A DNA stretch of 57,563 bases from Chryseobacterium indologenes (GCA_002439165.1 DJTE01000015.1:1-57563), one strand, 5' to 3'. Positions 26,203 through 35,656 are shown, numbered from the stretch's first letter. Translations and numbers: made by a program. Notes: generated by a model from the letters alone, not told the origin.

Positions 26203-27972
26203 TTAAAGCGGACTCACCAAAGTCAGGAACCATTCTTTCACATCGCCTTCAAGGTGAGGTCCGATTTTTTCTTCACAGGTTCTGTGATACCCGTTCAGCC
26301 ATGCGATTTCTTTTTCTGAAAGGATTTCTTTTACAACCGTATCTTTAAAGAACGGGCAGAAAGTCAGGGTTTCAAACTCATAAAAAGTTCCGTGAATTGT
26401 TTTCTCAGCTTCTTTTACGGCAATAAGATTTTCATGACGGATTCCGTAATCTCCCTCCAGGTAATATCCCGGTTCGTTTGAGCATACCATTCCCGGAAGA
26501 AGATCCTGCGGGTTCATATCTTTTCTGATGTTCTGAGGTCCTTCATGAACGTTCATGAAACTTCCCACTCCATGACCTGTACCGTGATTGAAGTCTTTTC
26601 CTTCCATCCACAGCGGAAGTCTTGCAACAGCATCAAGATGAACTCCTTTTGTTCCTTTCGGGAATTTTACCATCGACAGGCGGATCATCCCCTGAAGTAC
26701 CAGCGTAGAGTTTCTTTTAAATTCTTCAGAAACGGCACCCAAAGCCAATGTTCTTGTAATATCCGTAGTTCCTTCCAGATACTGACCTCCTGAATCTACC
26801 AGGATGCTTGCATCATTCGTTACCTCTTTACTTCCTTCTTTTTTTGCGGAATAATGCATAATGGCACCATTATCTTTATATCCCACGATACTTCCAAAGC
26901 TCTCGCCCACAAAATTTTCACCTTCTGCACGGAAGCCTCTCAGTTTTTCACCGATTGAATATTCGTTCATAGCTTCTTTTCCGGCGTTATGGGTCAGCCA
27001 GTAAAGGAATTTTACCATTGCCACACCATCTCTTACCATCACTTTCCTGAAACCTTCCAGTTCGGCTTCATTCTTTTGAGCTTTCATCAGATTACCAGGA
27101 ACCGGAGCTTTAATAAATTTATTATCTGTCTTTAAAGTTTCAAAAATCTGCTGGTTGCTGTTAGGTGAAACCAGTACTTTTTCATTTTTAAAAGCTTTCA
27201 GATAGTTGTAGAACTCTTCGTAAGGCATCATCTTTACGAAAGAATCATCCATCTGTTTTCTGGCTTCTACCTGTAATTTTTCAAGGTCTGTGAAGAGAAC
27301 AGCATCATTCTTGGTAATCACGATATATCCTAAAAATACAGGATTACTTTCTACATCACTTCCTCTTAAATTCAGTGTCCAGGCCACATCATCAAGACTT
27401 GAAATCACATGAACGGTAGCTTCCTGTTCTTCCATTTTCTGACGGATGGCTCCAAGTTTATCGGCAACAGATTTCCCTGCTCTTTCCAGCGGATGAACGA
27501 AAACAGGATTCTTCGAAGGAGTTCCTCTGTCTTTCCAGATCTCCTTTAAAAGCGGAAGATCTTCGAGGATAAGATTTTTAGACTGTAATTTCTGTGAAAG
27601 CAGTTCCCAGTTGGCATGGGATGCAGCCTGTGCATTTACCGCTACTTTACCGCCAGCCGGAATTTCAGAAATAATCCAGTCGATGTAATTGGGAGTTCCC
27701 TCCATTCCGTCTTTGAAAAGATCGATTCCGGAACCGTCCAGTTCAATGGCAGCCTGGGTAAAATATCTTCCGTCTGTCCAGAGACCGGCTTTATCTTTTG
27801 TTACCACCACAAAACCGGCTGAACCTAAAAATCCGGAAAGCCATGCTCGTTCCTGCCATTCTTCAGGCAGATATTCGCTCATATGCGGATCTGCAGAATA
27901 TACTATAAATGCATCAACATTATTTTTCTGCATTTCCTGACGAAGTGCAGCAACTTTTTCCTTTGAAGTCAT
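26203..27972 (-). CDS. Xaa-Pro aminopeptidase, M24B family
   Basis: A 589-aa protein of the three-domain (aminopeptidase P1-like) type: two creatinase-N-type domains (1-300) and a pita-bread catalytic domain (about 310-530). It removes an N-terminal residue linked to proline in cytosolic peptides. The metal ligands are visible: the Asp pair in ILVDSGGQYLEGTTDITRT, the His in FNHGTGHGVGSFMNVHEGP and the Glu pair in SNEPGYYLEGDYGIRHENL. A C-terminal extension (530-589) is typical of the long form. The start is set by MTSKEKVAALRQEM. A near-consensus -7 box (TAACTTTCG, minus strand near 27995) precedes it. Confidence 0.93.
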   Translation of the reverse strand: MTSKEKVAALRQEMQKNNVDAFIVYSADPHMSEYLPEEWQERAWLSGFLGSAGFVVVTKDKAGLWTDGRYFTQAAIELDGSGIDLFKDGMEGTPNYIDWIISEIPAGGKVAVNAQAASHANWELLSQKLQSKNLILEDLPLLKEIWKDRGTPSKNPVFVHPLERAGKSVADKLGAIRQKMEEQEATVHVISSLDDVAWTLNLRGSDVESNPVFLGYIVITKNDAVLFTDLEKLQVEARKQMDDSFVKMMPYEEFYNYLKAFKNEKVLVSPNSNQQIFETLKTDNKFIKAPVPGNLMKAQKNEAELEGFRKVMVRDGVAMVKFLYWLTHNAGKEAMNEYSIGEKLRGFRAEGENFVGESFGSIVGYKDNGAIMHYSAKKEGSKEVTNDASILVDSGGQYLEGTTDITRTLALGAVSEEFKRNSTLVLQGMIRLSMVKFPKGTKGVHLDAVARLPLWMEGKDFNHGTGHGVGSFMNVHEGPQNIRKDMNPQDLLPGMVCSNEPGYYLEGDYGIRHENLIAVKEAEKTIHGTFYEFETLTFCPFFKDTVVKEILSEKEIAWLNGYHRTCEEKIGPHLEGDVKEWFLTLVSPL

Positions 27973-28136
27973 TCTTTTCTTTTTTAAACACCGAAAGTTA
28001 CGAAAAATTTAAGCTTAAAAAACGAAATGGATACGGTATTTTCCTGAATTTACCGTTATTCCGGAAACTGGTTTACTGAAGGTTGTTTCTAAATATGTTT
28101 AATATGGGTTTCCATAAAAAAGATGATGTTTTTTAT

Positions 28137-28175
28137 TATTCAGGCGGACTAATGTCCACCTCTATTGAATAAATT
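28137..28175. repeat. Interspersed repeat, GCGGnCTnAnGnCCAC..CTATTGAATA type
   Basis: A short element with a hairpin core (GCGGACTAATGTCCAC) followed by CTATTGAATAAATT. The same design is found twice at 35657-35730, with compensating changes in the stem. Confidence 0.6.
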
Positions 28176-28207
28176 CTACTGCATAGAAAATGTTTGTCTA
28201 TTTTTCT

Positions 28208-28236
28208 CCCGCAAATTTTGCAGATCTGGCAGATTT
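28208..28236 (+). repeat. GCA(A/G)AT tandem stretch
   Basis: CCCGCAAATTTTGCAGATCT then GGCAGATTTTT is three 9-base units of GCAxATxTx. It is probably one of the common flavobacterial intergenic micro-repeats. Confidence 0.35.
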
Positions 28237-28426
28237 TTTACTTTGTGATCAATAAAAATCTTTGGTTTTTATGTTTATATGTACTTTTATGCACAAAGTA
28301 TTTAAATTTAAAGCTATCTAAGATGTCAAATCTTTTGTGCCTCGTATGTTTGTATTATAAATTTAAGTTACTTTAAAGTATAAATCTGACAGACAGATCT
28401 TTGTGTATATATTTTCGCGGCAATAT

Positions 28427-28459
28427 AAACCTTATAGGTTTCGGAAACCTATAAGGTTT
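28427..28459. repeat. Perfect palindrome AAACCTTATAGGTTT
   Basis: Two perfectly complementary 15-base arms around CGG. Related palindromes are at 35874-35906 and 39390-39419. Confidence 0.7.
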
Positions 28460-28573
28460 GAATAAGATATTGAGTAAACATATTTTGGAATACTACACAT
28501 TTTAAGATACCACAAAAACACATTTATTATTGATAATGTAAAATTTTGGAAAGATTATTGCTGTATCTACAAT

Positions 28574-29011
28574 ATGAAAATACAGAATTACAACAATCAC
28601 AGGAAATTTTATCCGCCACACCATTTTATATATCTTCCCCTGCTTATCCTTCTTGAAATATTCGGGATCTATAAGATCTGGGATGATCCTGAAAACAAAC
28701 TTATCTGGATACTGTTTGCTGTTGTGATATTTCTGCTTTTCTATCTGGCTTTCATGACCAGGCAGCATTATGCGCTAGGCCTTCAAAACCGCATGGTAAG
28801 GCTTGAATTTAAACAGCGGTATTTTGAAATCTTCGGACAGAGATCCGACGAAGTGGCTGAAAAGCTGAGATTTGATCAGATAGCTGCATTGAGATTTGCC
28901 TATGATGACGAGTTTAAAGAACTTCTGAACCGGGCTCTTCACGAAAACATTTCAGGTGATGAGATTAAACAGTCGATCAGAAACTGGAAGCCTGACCTGC
29001 ACAGAATTTAA
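28574..29011 (+). CDS. DUF6526 family membrane protein
   Basis: A 145-aa protein. Its N-terminal KIQNYNNHRKFYPPHHFIYL is the signature of the DUF6526 family, found in Bacteroidota and Firmicutes and of unknown role. Two transmembrane helices follow (about 19-35 and 50-65), then a soluble helical C-terminus (LRFDQIAALRFAYDDEFKEL). It is first in a cluster with a small lipoprotein-like gene (21-base gap) and topoisomerase IB. Confidence 0.85.
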   Translation: MKIQNYNNHRKFYPPHHFIYLPLLILLEIFGIYKIWDDPENKLIWILFAVVIFLLFYLAFMTRQHYALGLQNRMVRLEFKQRYFEIFGQRSDEVAEKLRFDQIAALRFAYDDEFKELLNRALHENISGDEIKQSIRNWKPDLHRI

Positions 29012-29032
29012 CACCTCCAAAATATATACATC

Positions 29033-29200
29033 ATGAAAAAACTGAGTTTATACAGTATGACGATACTCAGCTTGCTGACACTGACGAGCTGTGAAGCAGT
29101 AGAAACAATTTTTAAGGCCGGAATGTGGTGGGGAATCATCCTCGTCTGTGCCGTTGTAGTTATTCTTTTACTGATCTTTTCGAGGGGTAAGAACTCTTAA
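29033..29200 (+). CDS. Small lipoprotein-like membrane protein, 55 aa
   Basis: The ATG is at 29033 and the stop ends at 29200. The sequence starts MKKLSLYSMTILSLLTLTSC, a lipobox-like signal (LTSC, Cys20). It continues EAVETIFKAGMWWG, then a transmembrane helix (IILVCAVVVILLLIF) and a basic end. Similar small proteins are common in flavobacteria, and their role is unknown. It lies between DUF6526 and topoisomerase IB with gaps of 21 and 10 bases, so it is almost certainly cotranscribed. Confidence 0.75.
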   Translation: MKKLSLYSMTILSLLTLTSCEAVETIFKAGMWWGIILVCAVVVILLLIFSRGKNS

Positions 29201-29210
29201 CCATTTTTTT

Positions 29211-30317
29211 ATGGAGAAGAATACAGAACTGGAGATCATTTCCCACCTGAAGCCTTCAAAAATTGTAAAGATCATGAATGATCCGGAAGCATCTGCAAAG
29301 GCGGTACATCTTGTATATACCACCGATGCAGAGACCGCCGGAATTACCCGCAGAAAAAACGGAAAGAAATATTCCTATTTCAAAGAAGGTGAGAAGATCA
29401 GGGATAAAGAGGAAATCAGCAGGATCAATAAACTGGTAATCCCTCCCGCCTGGGAAAATGTATGGATATGTGCCCTGGAAAACGGTCATCTTCAGGCAAC
29501 GGGTTTTGATGTTAAAAAGCGAAAACAGTACCGCTATCATCCGCTGTGGAGTGCATTGAGAAATCACACCAAGTTTTACAGGATGCTCCGGTTCGGATAT
29601 GCTCTCCCAGACATCCGTCTTCAGGTAGAACAGGACCTCGCTTTAAGGAATTTTGAAAAAAGAAAAATCCTGGCGCTGATCGTCAGCCTGATGCAGCGGA
29701 CCAATATCAGGATCGGCAATAATGCCTATGAAAAACTGTACGGCTCTTTTGGCTTAACGACTTTAAAAGGCAGGCATGTAAAAATCAACGGTCAGAAAAT
29801 TACGTTTGAGTTTAAAGGGAAAAAAGGGATCATGCATCATGTGGACCTCAAAAGCAGAAGGCTGGCAAAACTGGTTCAGAAATGTAAGGATATTCCCGGC
29901 AAAGAACTTTTTCAGTATGTGGATGAGGAGGGAACCCGGCATTCGATAGACTCAGGGATGGTGAATGATTATATCAAAGAAATCAGCGGTGAGGATTTTA
30001 CAGCTAAAGACTTCAGAACATGGGCGGGAACAGTGAGTGCCCTTATTGCATTTAAAGAAATAGGATATGCGGAAAACAATACGCAATATAAAAAGAAGGT
30101 AAAAGAAGCCCTGGAAATTGTTGCCGGACATTTGGGAAATACCAGTACCGTATGCAGAAAATACTACGTTCATCCCCTGGTCATCAATCTTTATGAAAAC
30201 AATACCATTAAAAAATATCTTGATGAGCTGGAGGAAATTGAAGTGAATGACGGGAAAGCCGGTCTGACACATGAAGAGAAGCTTGTGCTGAAAATTCTGG
30301 AAAACGAGAAGATGTGA
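29211..30317 (+). CDS. DNA topoisomerase IB (poxvirus type)
   Basis: A 368-aa enzyme that relaxes supercoils through a 3'-phosphotyrosine link. The N-terminal DNA-binding domain has VIPPAWENVWICALENGHLQ and ATGFDVKKRKQYRYHPLW. The catalytic residues of the family are visible: Arg in LMQRTNIRIGN, Lys in LKGRHVKI, Arg in DFRTWAGT, His in GHLGNTSTVC, and the nucleophile Tyr in RKYYVHP (318/319). The length is a little over the usual for bacterial members because of the N-terminal 40 residues. The ATG is 10 bases after the small lipoprotein-like gene. Confidence 0.95.
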   Translation: MEKNTELEIISHLKPSKIVKIMNDPEASAKAVHLVYTTDAETAGITRRKNGKKYSYFKEGEKIRDKEEISRINKLVIPPAWENVWICALENGHLQATGFDVKKRKQYRYHPLWSALRNHTKFYRMLRFGYALPDIRLQVEQDLALRNFEKRKILALIVSLMQRTNIRIGNNAYEKLYGSFGLTTLKGRHVKINGQKITFEFKGKKGIMHHVDLKSRRLAKLVQKCKDIPGKELFQYVDEEGTRHSIDSGMVNDYIKEISGEDFTAKDFRTWAGTVSALIAFKEIGYAENNTQYKKKVKEALEIVAGHLGNTSTVCRKYYVHPLVINLYENNTIKKYLDELEEIEVNDGKAGLTHEEKLVLKILENEKM

Positions 30318-30333
30318 CCGGGATGAGTGAATG

Positions 30334-30468
30334 GTCAATCGGCTTCGCAGTGAATTTCTTTAGTGCCACTTTTATCGTTCACTCTTAACTTACACTTCGA
30401 ATTACCTTAATGTGAACCGTCAATCTGTTCCGCAATGAGTTTCTTTAGCCACATTTTCATAATTCACC
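30334..30468 (+). repeat. Diverged direct repeat, about 50 bp, two copies
   Basis: GTCAATCGGCTTCGCAGTGA..TTTCTTTAG..CAC (30334-30383) and GTCAATCTGTTCCGCAATGA..TTTCTTTAG..CAC (30419-30468). They lie between the convergent topoisomerase and AraC genes. Confidence 0.5.
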
Positions 30469-30506
30469 ATTGACTTGCACAGCAAAATTCATTATTGACA
30501 TTTATA

Positions 30507-31394
30507 TCAAACGGAAATCCTTTCCTTTAAAAACTGTGTTCTATATTCTTTAGGCGTAATTCCCGCAATTTTCTTGAAAAGCTGGGTAAAATGTGACGCG
30601 GTATGAAAATTCAGTTCATAGGCTATTTCAGCAATATCTTTACTGGAATGAAGGAGAGCTTTGCTGTAATTGATATCAATCTCGTTGAGCCATTGTTTCG
30701 GGGATTTCTGGGTAACATTTTTCACACATTTATTAAGGTAGCTTTCAGTAACGGAGAGTTTGTCGGCATAAAAGGCCACTCGTTTTTCATTCACATGGTA
30801 TTTAAAGAGAAGATCGCGGAACTGAAGAGACAGTTCCATCGGGCGGGTAGCTGATTTATGATGGGAATCGGAATCTGTACTGAGCATTTTCACCAGGATA
30901 AGATGCAGCATGGTAACCACTACTTCATTGATGTTGAGATTATTCAGCCATAATTCCTGTTCCATGATCGGAAGAAGCTGGGTAATGGTTCCGTAGGTAA
31001 GACTGTCCAGGTTCAGGAAAGGGGTCATAAAAAAGATGCTGCTCTTATGTTTTGGGAGTTCCTGTTCAGATAAAATATTATTTTCATAAGCGAGGAAAAA
31101 CCCTTCAATATCATCGGAAAGTTCCACGGTAGCGGTTATGGTTCCCTGTTTGATAAAAATAACGCCGCCTTTTCCGGCATGGTATTCCTTATTTTCAAGG
31201 TACTGTCTGATATGGCCTTTGGTCACAAAAATGATGAAATTAAAGGTCGTCCGGTACGGAATCACCGGCATCAGGATACCCTTGAGATAATTTTCTATCC
31301 GGTAAAGCTGTATATCCGCATTATTAGCGAGTATTTTCTCTGTGATATTCGGGAGAAAAAGTTTTTTGTACTGAAAATTGGATAATACTTCCAT
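30507..31394 (-). CDS. AraC family transcription regulator
   Basis: A 295-aa cytosolic regulator. The N-terminal cupin-like half (about 20-165) includes TTFNFIIFVTKGHIRQYLEN and HAGKGGVIFIKQGTI. The C-terminal AraC double helix-turn-helix (about 195-290) includes VTESYLNKCVKNVTQKSPKQ, IAEIAYELNFHTASHFTQLF and KKIAGITPKEYR. It is the last gene on the strand of the urease block, about 120 bases after the TonB receptor. It may respond to a small ligand and act on this cluster, but no operator is visible. Confidence 0.85.
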   Translation of the reverse strand: MEVLSNFQYKKLFLPNITEKILANNADIQLYRIENYLKGILMPVIPYRTTFNFIIFVTKGHIRQYLENKEYHAGKGGVIFIKQGTITATVELSDDIEGFFLAYENNILSEQELPKHKSSIFFMTPFLNLDSLTYGTITQLLPIMEQELWLNNLNINEVVVTMLHLILVKMLSTDSDSHHKSATRPMELSLQFRDLLFKYHVNEKRVAFYADKLSVTESYLNKCVKNVTQKSPKQWLNEIDINYSKALLHSSKDIAEIAYELNFHTASHFTQLFKKIAGITPKEYRTQFLKERISV

Positions 31395-31512
31395 ATCCGT
31401 GTAATGATTATTTAAAGTTAATAAAATTTATTCAGGAGGAATAAAGGAATTTGAAAATCTGAAGTATTGGCGGGGATTTCTTTCTCATTTTCAAATTCCG
31501 TCTTCCGTTCCT

Positions 31513-33759
31513 TTAGAACTTATAATACACTCCTACTCTTACTCCAAACGGGCTTCCCGGAGTATAGGTAAGGTCTGTAACGGGTTCTGCTTCCCCTTTC
31601 AGCTGGGTTTCGGTAGCAAACTGGGCTTCATTCCATTTTACATTGAACAGGTTATTTACCTGAAGACTGGCCCCCCATTTCTGACGGTTGTAGGAAAGCA
31701 TCAGGTCGTTCACAAAATAAGACTGTGTTTTAATGCTGTTATCCTCCACGGCAGGCCTTGCACCGAGGTATCTGTACTGTAATCCTAAAGAAAAGCCGTT
31801 AAGGAAATCCCAGTTTACAGAGCCTGTACTGGTTACAACAGGAGCCAGCGGAACATAATCATTTCCTTTTTCTTCTTCAGTAAATCTTGCGTGGGAATAA
31901 TTAATATCGGCATTCAGGTAAAAATTTTCCAGCGGCTGGAACCGTACTCCAAGATCAGCCCCTAAACGTCTTGACTTGCCGGAAGGTTCTACCACCGCAT
32001 CGTCTCCTACATACACGAATTCCTGCTGCAGATCCATATACCATAATGTTGGCGTAATGATAAGGGATTTGAAAGGATGTAACCTTACCCCGAAATCTGC
32101 GCCGACAGAATATGGAAGGGTCTTCTGATCTGCGTTCGGAACAACCACTCTTAAATCGTTGGAGTGAAAGCCCATCCCGGTTTTCAGGAACCACATCACA
32201 TTATCGTTTTGAGTATAAGAGAAGTTTAACTTAGGACTCAGCCTGGTAGCTTCTTTTGACTGTCCGGACGGCAGCTGTCCGGGATCGAGGAGATTATGCA
32301 TATTGAATATAAAATGATCTACTCTTAACGCCGGGTTGATTGTCCATTTTCCTGTTTTCCAGATCAGTCCCGAGTAGGCATGAAGATTGGTTTCCGTTCC
32401 CGTTACATCCGCCATTCTGTCCAGCAGCAGATCTCTTTGGTATACATGATTCAGCTGAAGCGTATTAATGTCATCATTTCTGAATCCCACTCCTGAGATC
32501 CAGTTCAGCGAACTGTTGGGCAGTGTAAAACTTTTGGTATATTTTATTTCGGTTCCGTAAATGTTTCTTCCATCAGTCTGGCGGATCTCGTCGCCGTGGT
32601 CTTTATCTTTTAAATAAAAAGTAAAATCAGAATAGAGGTTGAAATTATATTTTGAATAAAAAGCCATTGCATCGATCTGTTCCGAAGATGAAATGATATG
32701 CTTAAAATTCATCTGAAGGTTGGTTCTGGAGGTTTTTCCGCCTTCCGTAGGATCAATGCTTCCCCACCGGCTGATGATTCCTTCATCTACGGCACGTTCG
32801 GGGATCTGTCCGGAAGCATTCCAGGAAGAATTAAAAGTGGAGAACTGAATGTTGAAATAATCATTATCCGTGATCCACTGATTATATTTTCCGAAGATAT
32901 TGATCCTGTTGAAATTCTGCTTTACATCGAAAGGACCGTCCGTATAATTGTATTCGGCAGCTACATAAGCGTTTTTCCGGCCGGCATCATCGTGCAGGAT
33001 ATTGAACATTCCCAGGATTCTTTTTGAGTTGAACGAACCTCCCTCCAGTTTGACCATACTGTTTTTCAACCAGTTATAAGTCTGAAAATCTACATATCCC
33101 GCAGTATTGAAGTCACCACGGTCCATATAATAGGCTCCTTTCCCGAAATCAATATTATTTACCGTCTCCGGAATCACGAAATGAAGATCGGAATATCCCT
33201 GGCCGTGGGCATGAGATACGATATTCACGGGCATTCCGTCTACATTTACGCTTACATCGGTTCCGTGATCGGCATCAAATCCTCTCAGGAAAAGCTGTTC
33301 GGCCTTTCCGCCACCCGCATGCTGGGCAATAAACAGCCCGGGAACTTTTCTCAACAGATCCTGTGCGGAATTTACCGGAAACTTATTCAGATCCACTTTG
33401 GTAATTGCGGATAAAAATGAGCTGTGACTGATGGCCACTTCAGAGATCTGAAAAGGCTTGTGCTGTAAAAAGATCACTTTATTTTTATCTTCATCATGAG
33501 CTACGGCCCATTTTACCTCATCATATCCCTGGCGGCTGATCACCAGTGTATCGGGAAGAGAAGCTGTGGGTATGCTGAACGTACCGTCCGCCCCGGAATG
33601 GGTATGGCTGTTTCCGTGGTTATACTTAACGAGAACGTCAGCAACAGGAAATTTATCATCTGCATCTTTAATCAGCAGCTGTCTCTCTGTTTCCTGTGCC
33701 ATTGTTTTTCCACCGAAAACCATTACCAGAAATACAGCTGCTATTTTAGTTATCTTCAT
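31513..33759 (-). CDS. TonB-dependent outer-membrane receptor, probably nickel or other metal uptake
   Basis: About 748 aa from the chosen start (MKITKIAAVFLVMVFG, a signal peptide ending GGKTMAQ). An ORF start 54 bases further up gives 18 unlikely Lys/Asn-rich residues. The order is a carboxypeptidase-regulatory-like domain (25-100), a plug (about 115-240; SAQDLLRKVPGLFIAQHAGG, FLRGFDADHGTDVSVNVDGM) and a 22-strand barrel ending in YYKF. His-rich bits (HNHG-like NHGNSHTHSG near the N-terminus, SHAHGQGYSD in the plug) suit a metal ligand. Its place in the urease block suggests nickel-chelate uptake; that is inference. Confidence 0.88.
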   Translation of the reverse strand: MKITKIAAVFLVMVFGGKTMAQETERQLLIKDADDKFPVADVLVKYNHGNSHTHSGADGTFSIPTASLPDTLVISRQGYDEVKWAVAHDEDKNKVIFLQHKPFQISEVAISHSSFLSAITKVDLNKFPVNSAQDLLRKVPGLFIAQHAGGGKAEQLFLRGFDADHGTDVSVNVDGMPVNIVSHAHGQGYSDLHFVIPETVNNIDFGKGAYYMDRGDFNTAGYVDFQTYNWLKNSMVKLEGGSFNSKRILGMFNILHDDAGRKNAYVAAEYNYTDGPFDVKQNFNRINIFGKYNQWITDNDYFNIQFSTFNSSWNASGQIPERAVDEGIISRWGSIDPTEGGKTSRTNLQMNFKHIISSSEQIDAMAFYSKYNFNLYSDFTFYLKDKDHGDEIRQTDGRNIYGTEIKYTKSFTLPNSSLNWISGVGFRNDDINTLQLNHVYQRDLLLDRMADVTGTETNLHAYSGLIWKTGKWTINPALRVDHFIFNMHNLLDPGQLPSGQSKEATRLSPKLNFSYTQNDNVMWFLKTGMGFHSNDLRVVVPNADQKTLPYSVGADFGVRLHPFKSLIITPTLWYMDLQQEFVYVGDDAVVEPSGKSRRLGADLGVRFQPLENFYLNADINYSHARFTEEEKGNDYVPLAPVVTSTGSVNWDFLNGFSLGLQYRYLGARPAVEDNSIKTQSYFVNDLMLSYNRQKWGASLQVNNLFNVKWNEAQFATETQLKGEAEPVTDLTYTPGSPFGVRVGVYYKF

Positions 33760-33824
33760 TTTGATTGTTTTGTTGTTCTTTTGTTTTATTTTTTTTAAAG
33801 GATGAGACTTCATCCTCTATTGTT

Positions 33825-34709
33825 TTACTTATTGGTTTTAAACATTTTCTGAATGAGTAATGTGATCCATGTTCCGGCCACGAAAGGGAATGTGAGTACC
33901 CCTCCCACTTCGCTCAGTGTATTGTGGTCTACCAGCAGGTCATCAATTCCTACTGTAACGGCTACTGCAATCAATGCCCATAATCCGTTGATCTTTTTAA
34001 ATCCTGAAAAGACAATAGCAGAAAGTACCGCATTAAATCCGAAAAGCCCCATATGGATTTTCTCGATCGGTTCCCCGTTCATATGGGAAATATAAGATCC
34101 CAGGATTGCTCCTGCAAAGCCGTACAGCGCAGCTGCCGGAGAACTGATGAACACTGCCACAAAGAAAATGACCCCCGACAGAATTCCTCCCTGGAAAATC
34201 ACTTCTCCAAACGCATTGGTGCAGGTAAGAAAATCGTCATAATCTGCAGGTCCGGCCGGTGCAGACATCATTTCTGAGGGAGGAATCTGTGTAAAATGAT
34301 GCAGCACAAATACGCACACCCAGGTAATCAGAATAAACGGAAGGGTAAATACCGGAATTCTTTTCACGATAAAGAAATGCTGGATCACCGCTGCCAAAGC
34401 ACCTCCTGTTATGATGAGTATCCAGATGAGAAGCGTAGCCTGAAAGACAAAAGATAATGCCACTCCTACCAATGCGGCACTGAATCCGTACAATCCGGCA
34501 TTGATTTCAGCCGGGTTGTACTTCAGCTTCATTGCGGTAAAGGTTCCGGCAGCTGTTGACAGAAGTACGGCAACACCACCCTGCCAGCTCCCGATAAAGA
34601 TACCGATAAGAAACAGAAGCCCCGTCCACCGGTTTTCCTGAAGCATAATCTGCCCGATGCCTTTTAAGATGTTGTCTATAAAAGGGATTTTTTTGAAAAA
34701 TTCGTCCAT
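33825..34709 (-). CDS. Urea transporter, UT family
   Basis: A 294-aa inner-membrane channel with ten predicted helices. The duplicated UT signature is clear: AGLYGFSAALVGVAL in the first half and MGLFGFNAVLSAIVFSG in the second, each forming one side of the urea pore. It would let urea into the cytoplasm for urease. It lies 211 bases downstream of the UreH-like gene and 65 bases before the TonB receptor start, in the same direction. The start MDEFFKKIPFIDNIL is consistent with the family. Confidence 0.93.
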   Translation of the reverse strand: MDEFFKKIPFIDNILKGIGQIMLQENRWTGLLFLIGIFIGSWQGGVAVLLSTAAGTFTAMKLKYNPAEINAGLYGFSAALVGVALSFVFQATLLIWILIITGGALAAVIQHFFIVKRIPVFTLPFILITWVCVFVLHHFTQIPPSEMMSAPAGPADYDDFLTCTNAFGEVIFQGGILSGVIFFVAVFISSPAAALYGFAGAILGSYISHMNGEPIEKIHMGLFGFNAVLSAIVFSGFKKINGLWALIAVAVTVGIDDLLVDHNTLSEVGGVLTFPFVAGTWITLLIQKMFKTNK

Positions 34710-34737
34710 AGTTTTTTGTATTAATGTAAAAAGGAGG

Positions 34738-34808
34738 ATTTGAGGTTTGGGATTTAAGGTTTGAGATTTGAGATTTGAAATTTGAAATTTGAAGTTTGAG
34801 GTTTGAAA
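34738..34808 (-). repeat. Imperfect heptanucleotide tandem repeat (TTTGAGA)n
   Basis: About ten units of TTTGAGA/TTTGAAA/TTTGGGA in the gap before the urea transporter. In one minus-strand frame it reads SNLKSQISNLKSQ. This is a simple-sequence tract and not a gene. Confidence 0.7.
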
Positions 34809-34919
34809 GAGTATTCATTTATAAAGGCAATGCAATTTTGATGTAATCAGTTCGCTTCGGCCATTAATATCTTTAACATGGTAAGCCCTCAAATGCTGTC
34901 ATACCTGTTCTTCCAGCTG

Positions 34920-35621
34920 TTACCATCCCAGAAAGACCATTCCGACTCCACATACGGTAACTACTGCTCCGCTGACTACCCCCATATATCTTTCCAGTTT
35001 TTCTGTATTGAATAAAGTTGAATATCCATACCTTCCCAGAAGGACCATTCCCAGCATGGTAAGAACCGTCGTTGCAGTAAATGATATCACAAGAACCGCA
35101 ATTTCGGACATGGAATGTTTCACTCCGGAATAGAATAATAAAGGAATCAACGGTTCACTCGGCCCCATCACGAAAATCATGAAAAGGACAAGCGGAGTTA
35201 CCTTAATTCTCTTCTGAGGCATTACCATTTCGGTGTGGTTATGCTCGTAAACATATACATCATCACCCATGACATCAAAATGCTTGTGAGGTTTGTTTCT
35301 TACCGCCTGAACCAATCCGTATACCAGATAAGCTCCCCCGAAGATCAGCAGCGCCCATCCTGAAAAATTTCCCCTGATATCCTGAAACCATGAAATCTTA
35401 TTAAGCTGCCACCCAAGAAATACTCCGATAAAGCCCAAGATCAGGGAACTTAATACGTGCCCCAGTCCGCAGACTACCGTAAGTATGGAGGTTTTCATTC
35501 CGCTCCACTTTTTAGATTTTGAAATAACGATAAACGGGAGGTAATGATCCGGCCCCGAAGCGGTATGTATAAAACTTATTGAAACGGCACTCAACAGAAG
35601 TGCCCAAACTGTACTATCCAT
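34920..35621 (-). CDS. ureH: UreH-type nickel permease
   Basis: A 233-aa inner-membrane protein with six predicted helices. The first helix carries HTASGPDHYLPF, the HX4-5DH-like motif of NiCoT/UreH nickel transporters. Further signature segments are VVCGLGHVLSSLILG, IFVMGPSEPLIPLLFY and FTATTVLTMLGMVLLGRYG. A His-containing loop (NKPHKHFDVMG, YEHNHTE, about 110-130) could bind metal. It lies between ureD and the urea channel. It probably brings nickel across the inner membrane for UreE/UreG-dependent insertion. Confidence 0.85.
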   Translation of the reverse strand: MDSTVWALLLSAVSISFIHTASGPDHYLPFIVISKSKKWSGMKTSILTVVCGLGHVLSSLILGFIGVFLGWQLNKISWFQDIRGNFSGWALLIFGGAYLVYGLVQAVRNKPHKHFDVMGDDVYVYEHNHTEMVMPQKRIKVTPLVLFMIFVMGPSEPLIPLLFYSGVKHSMSEIAVLVISFTATTVLTMLGMVLLGRYGYSTLFNTEKLERYMGVVSGAVVTVCGVGMVFLGW

Positions 35622-35656
35622 TTTTTCTAATTCTACTTATTCTTTCTTAAATTTTG

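Larger units (their letters stand above)
27973..28573. other. 600-bp intergenic region rich in short repeats
   Basis: I see no gene. It contains a GCGG..CCAC palindrome element (28137-28175), a GCAGAT-type tandem stretch (28208-28236) and a perfect AAACCTTATAGGTTT palindrome (28427-28459). Several weak plus-strand frames are low-complexity and are not supported. Confidence 0.65.

Noticed and set aside
28194..28376. 60-codon plus-strand frame
   Set aside because: Low-complexity hydrophobic sequence in a repeat-rich gap with no start signal.
33760..33813. Upstream in-frame start of the TonB receptor
   Set aside because: It adds 18 Lys/Asn-rich residues before a normal signal peptide; the start at 33759 is the natural one.
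34507..34818. 103-codon minus-strand frame with SNLKSQ repeats
   Set aside because: The repeat is the translated heptanucleotide tract; the rest overlaps the urea transporter in another frame.
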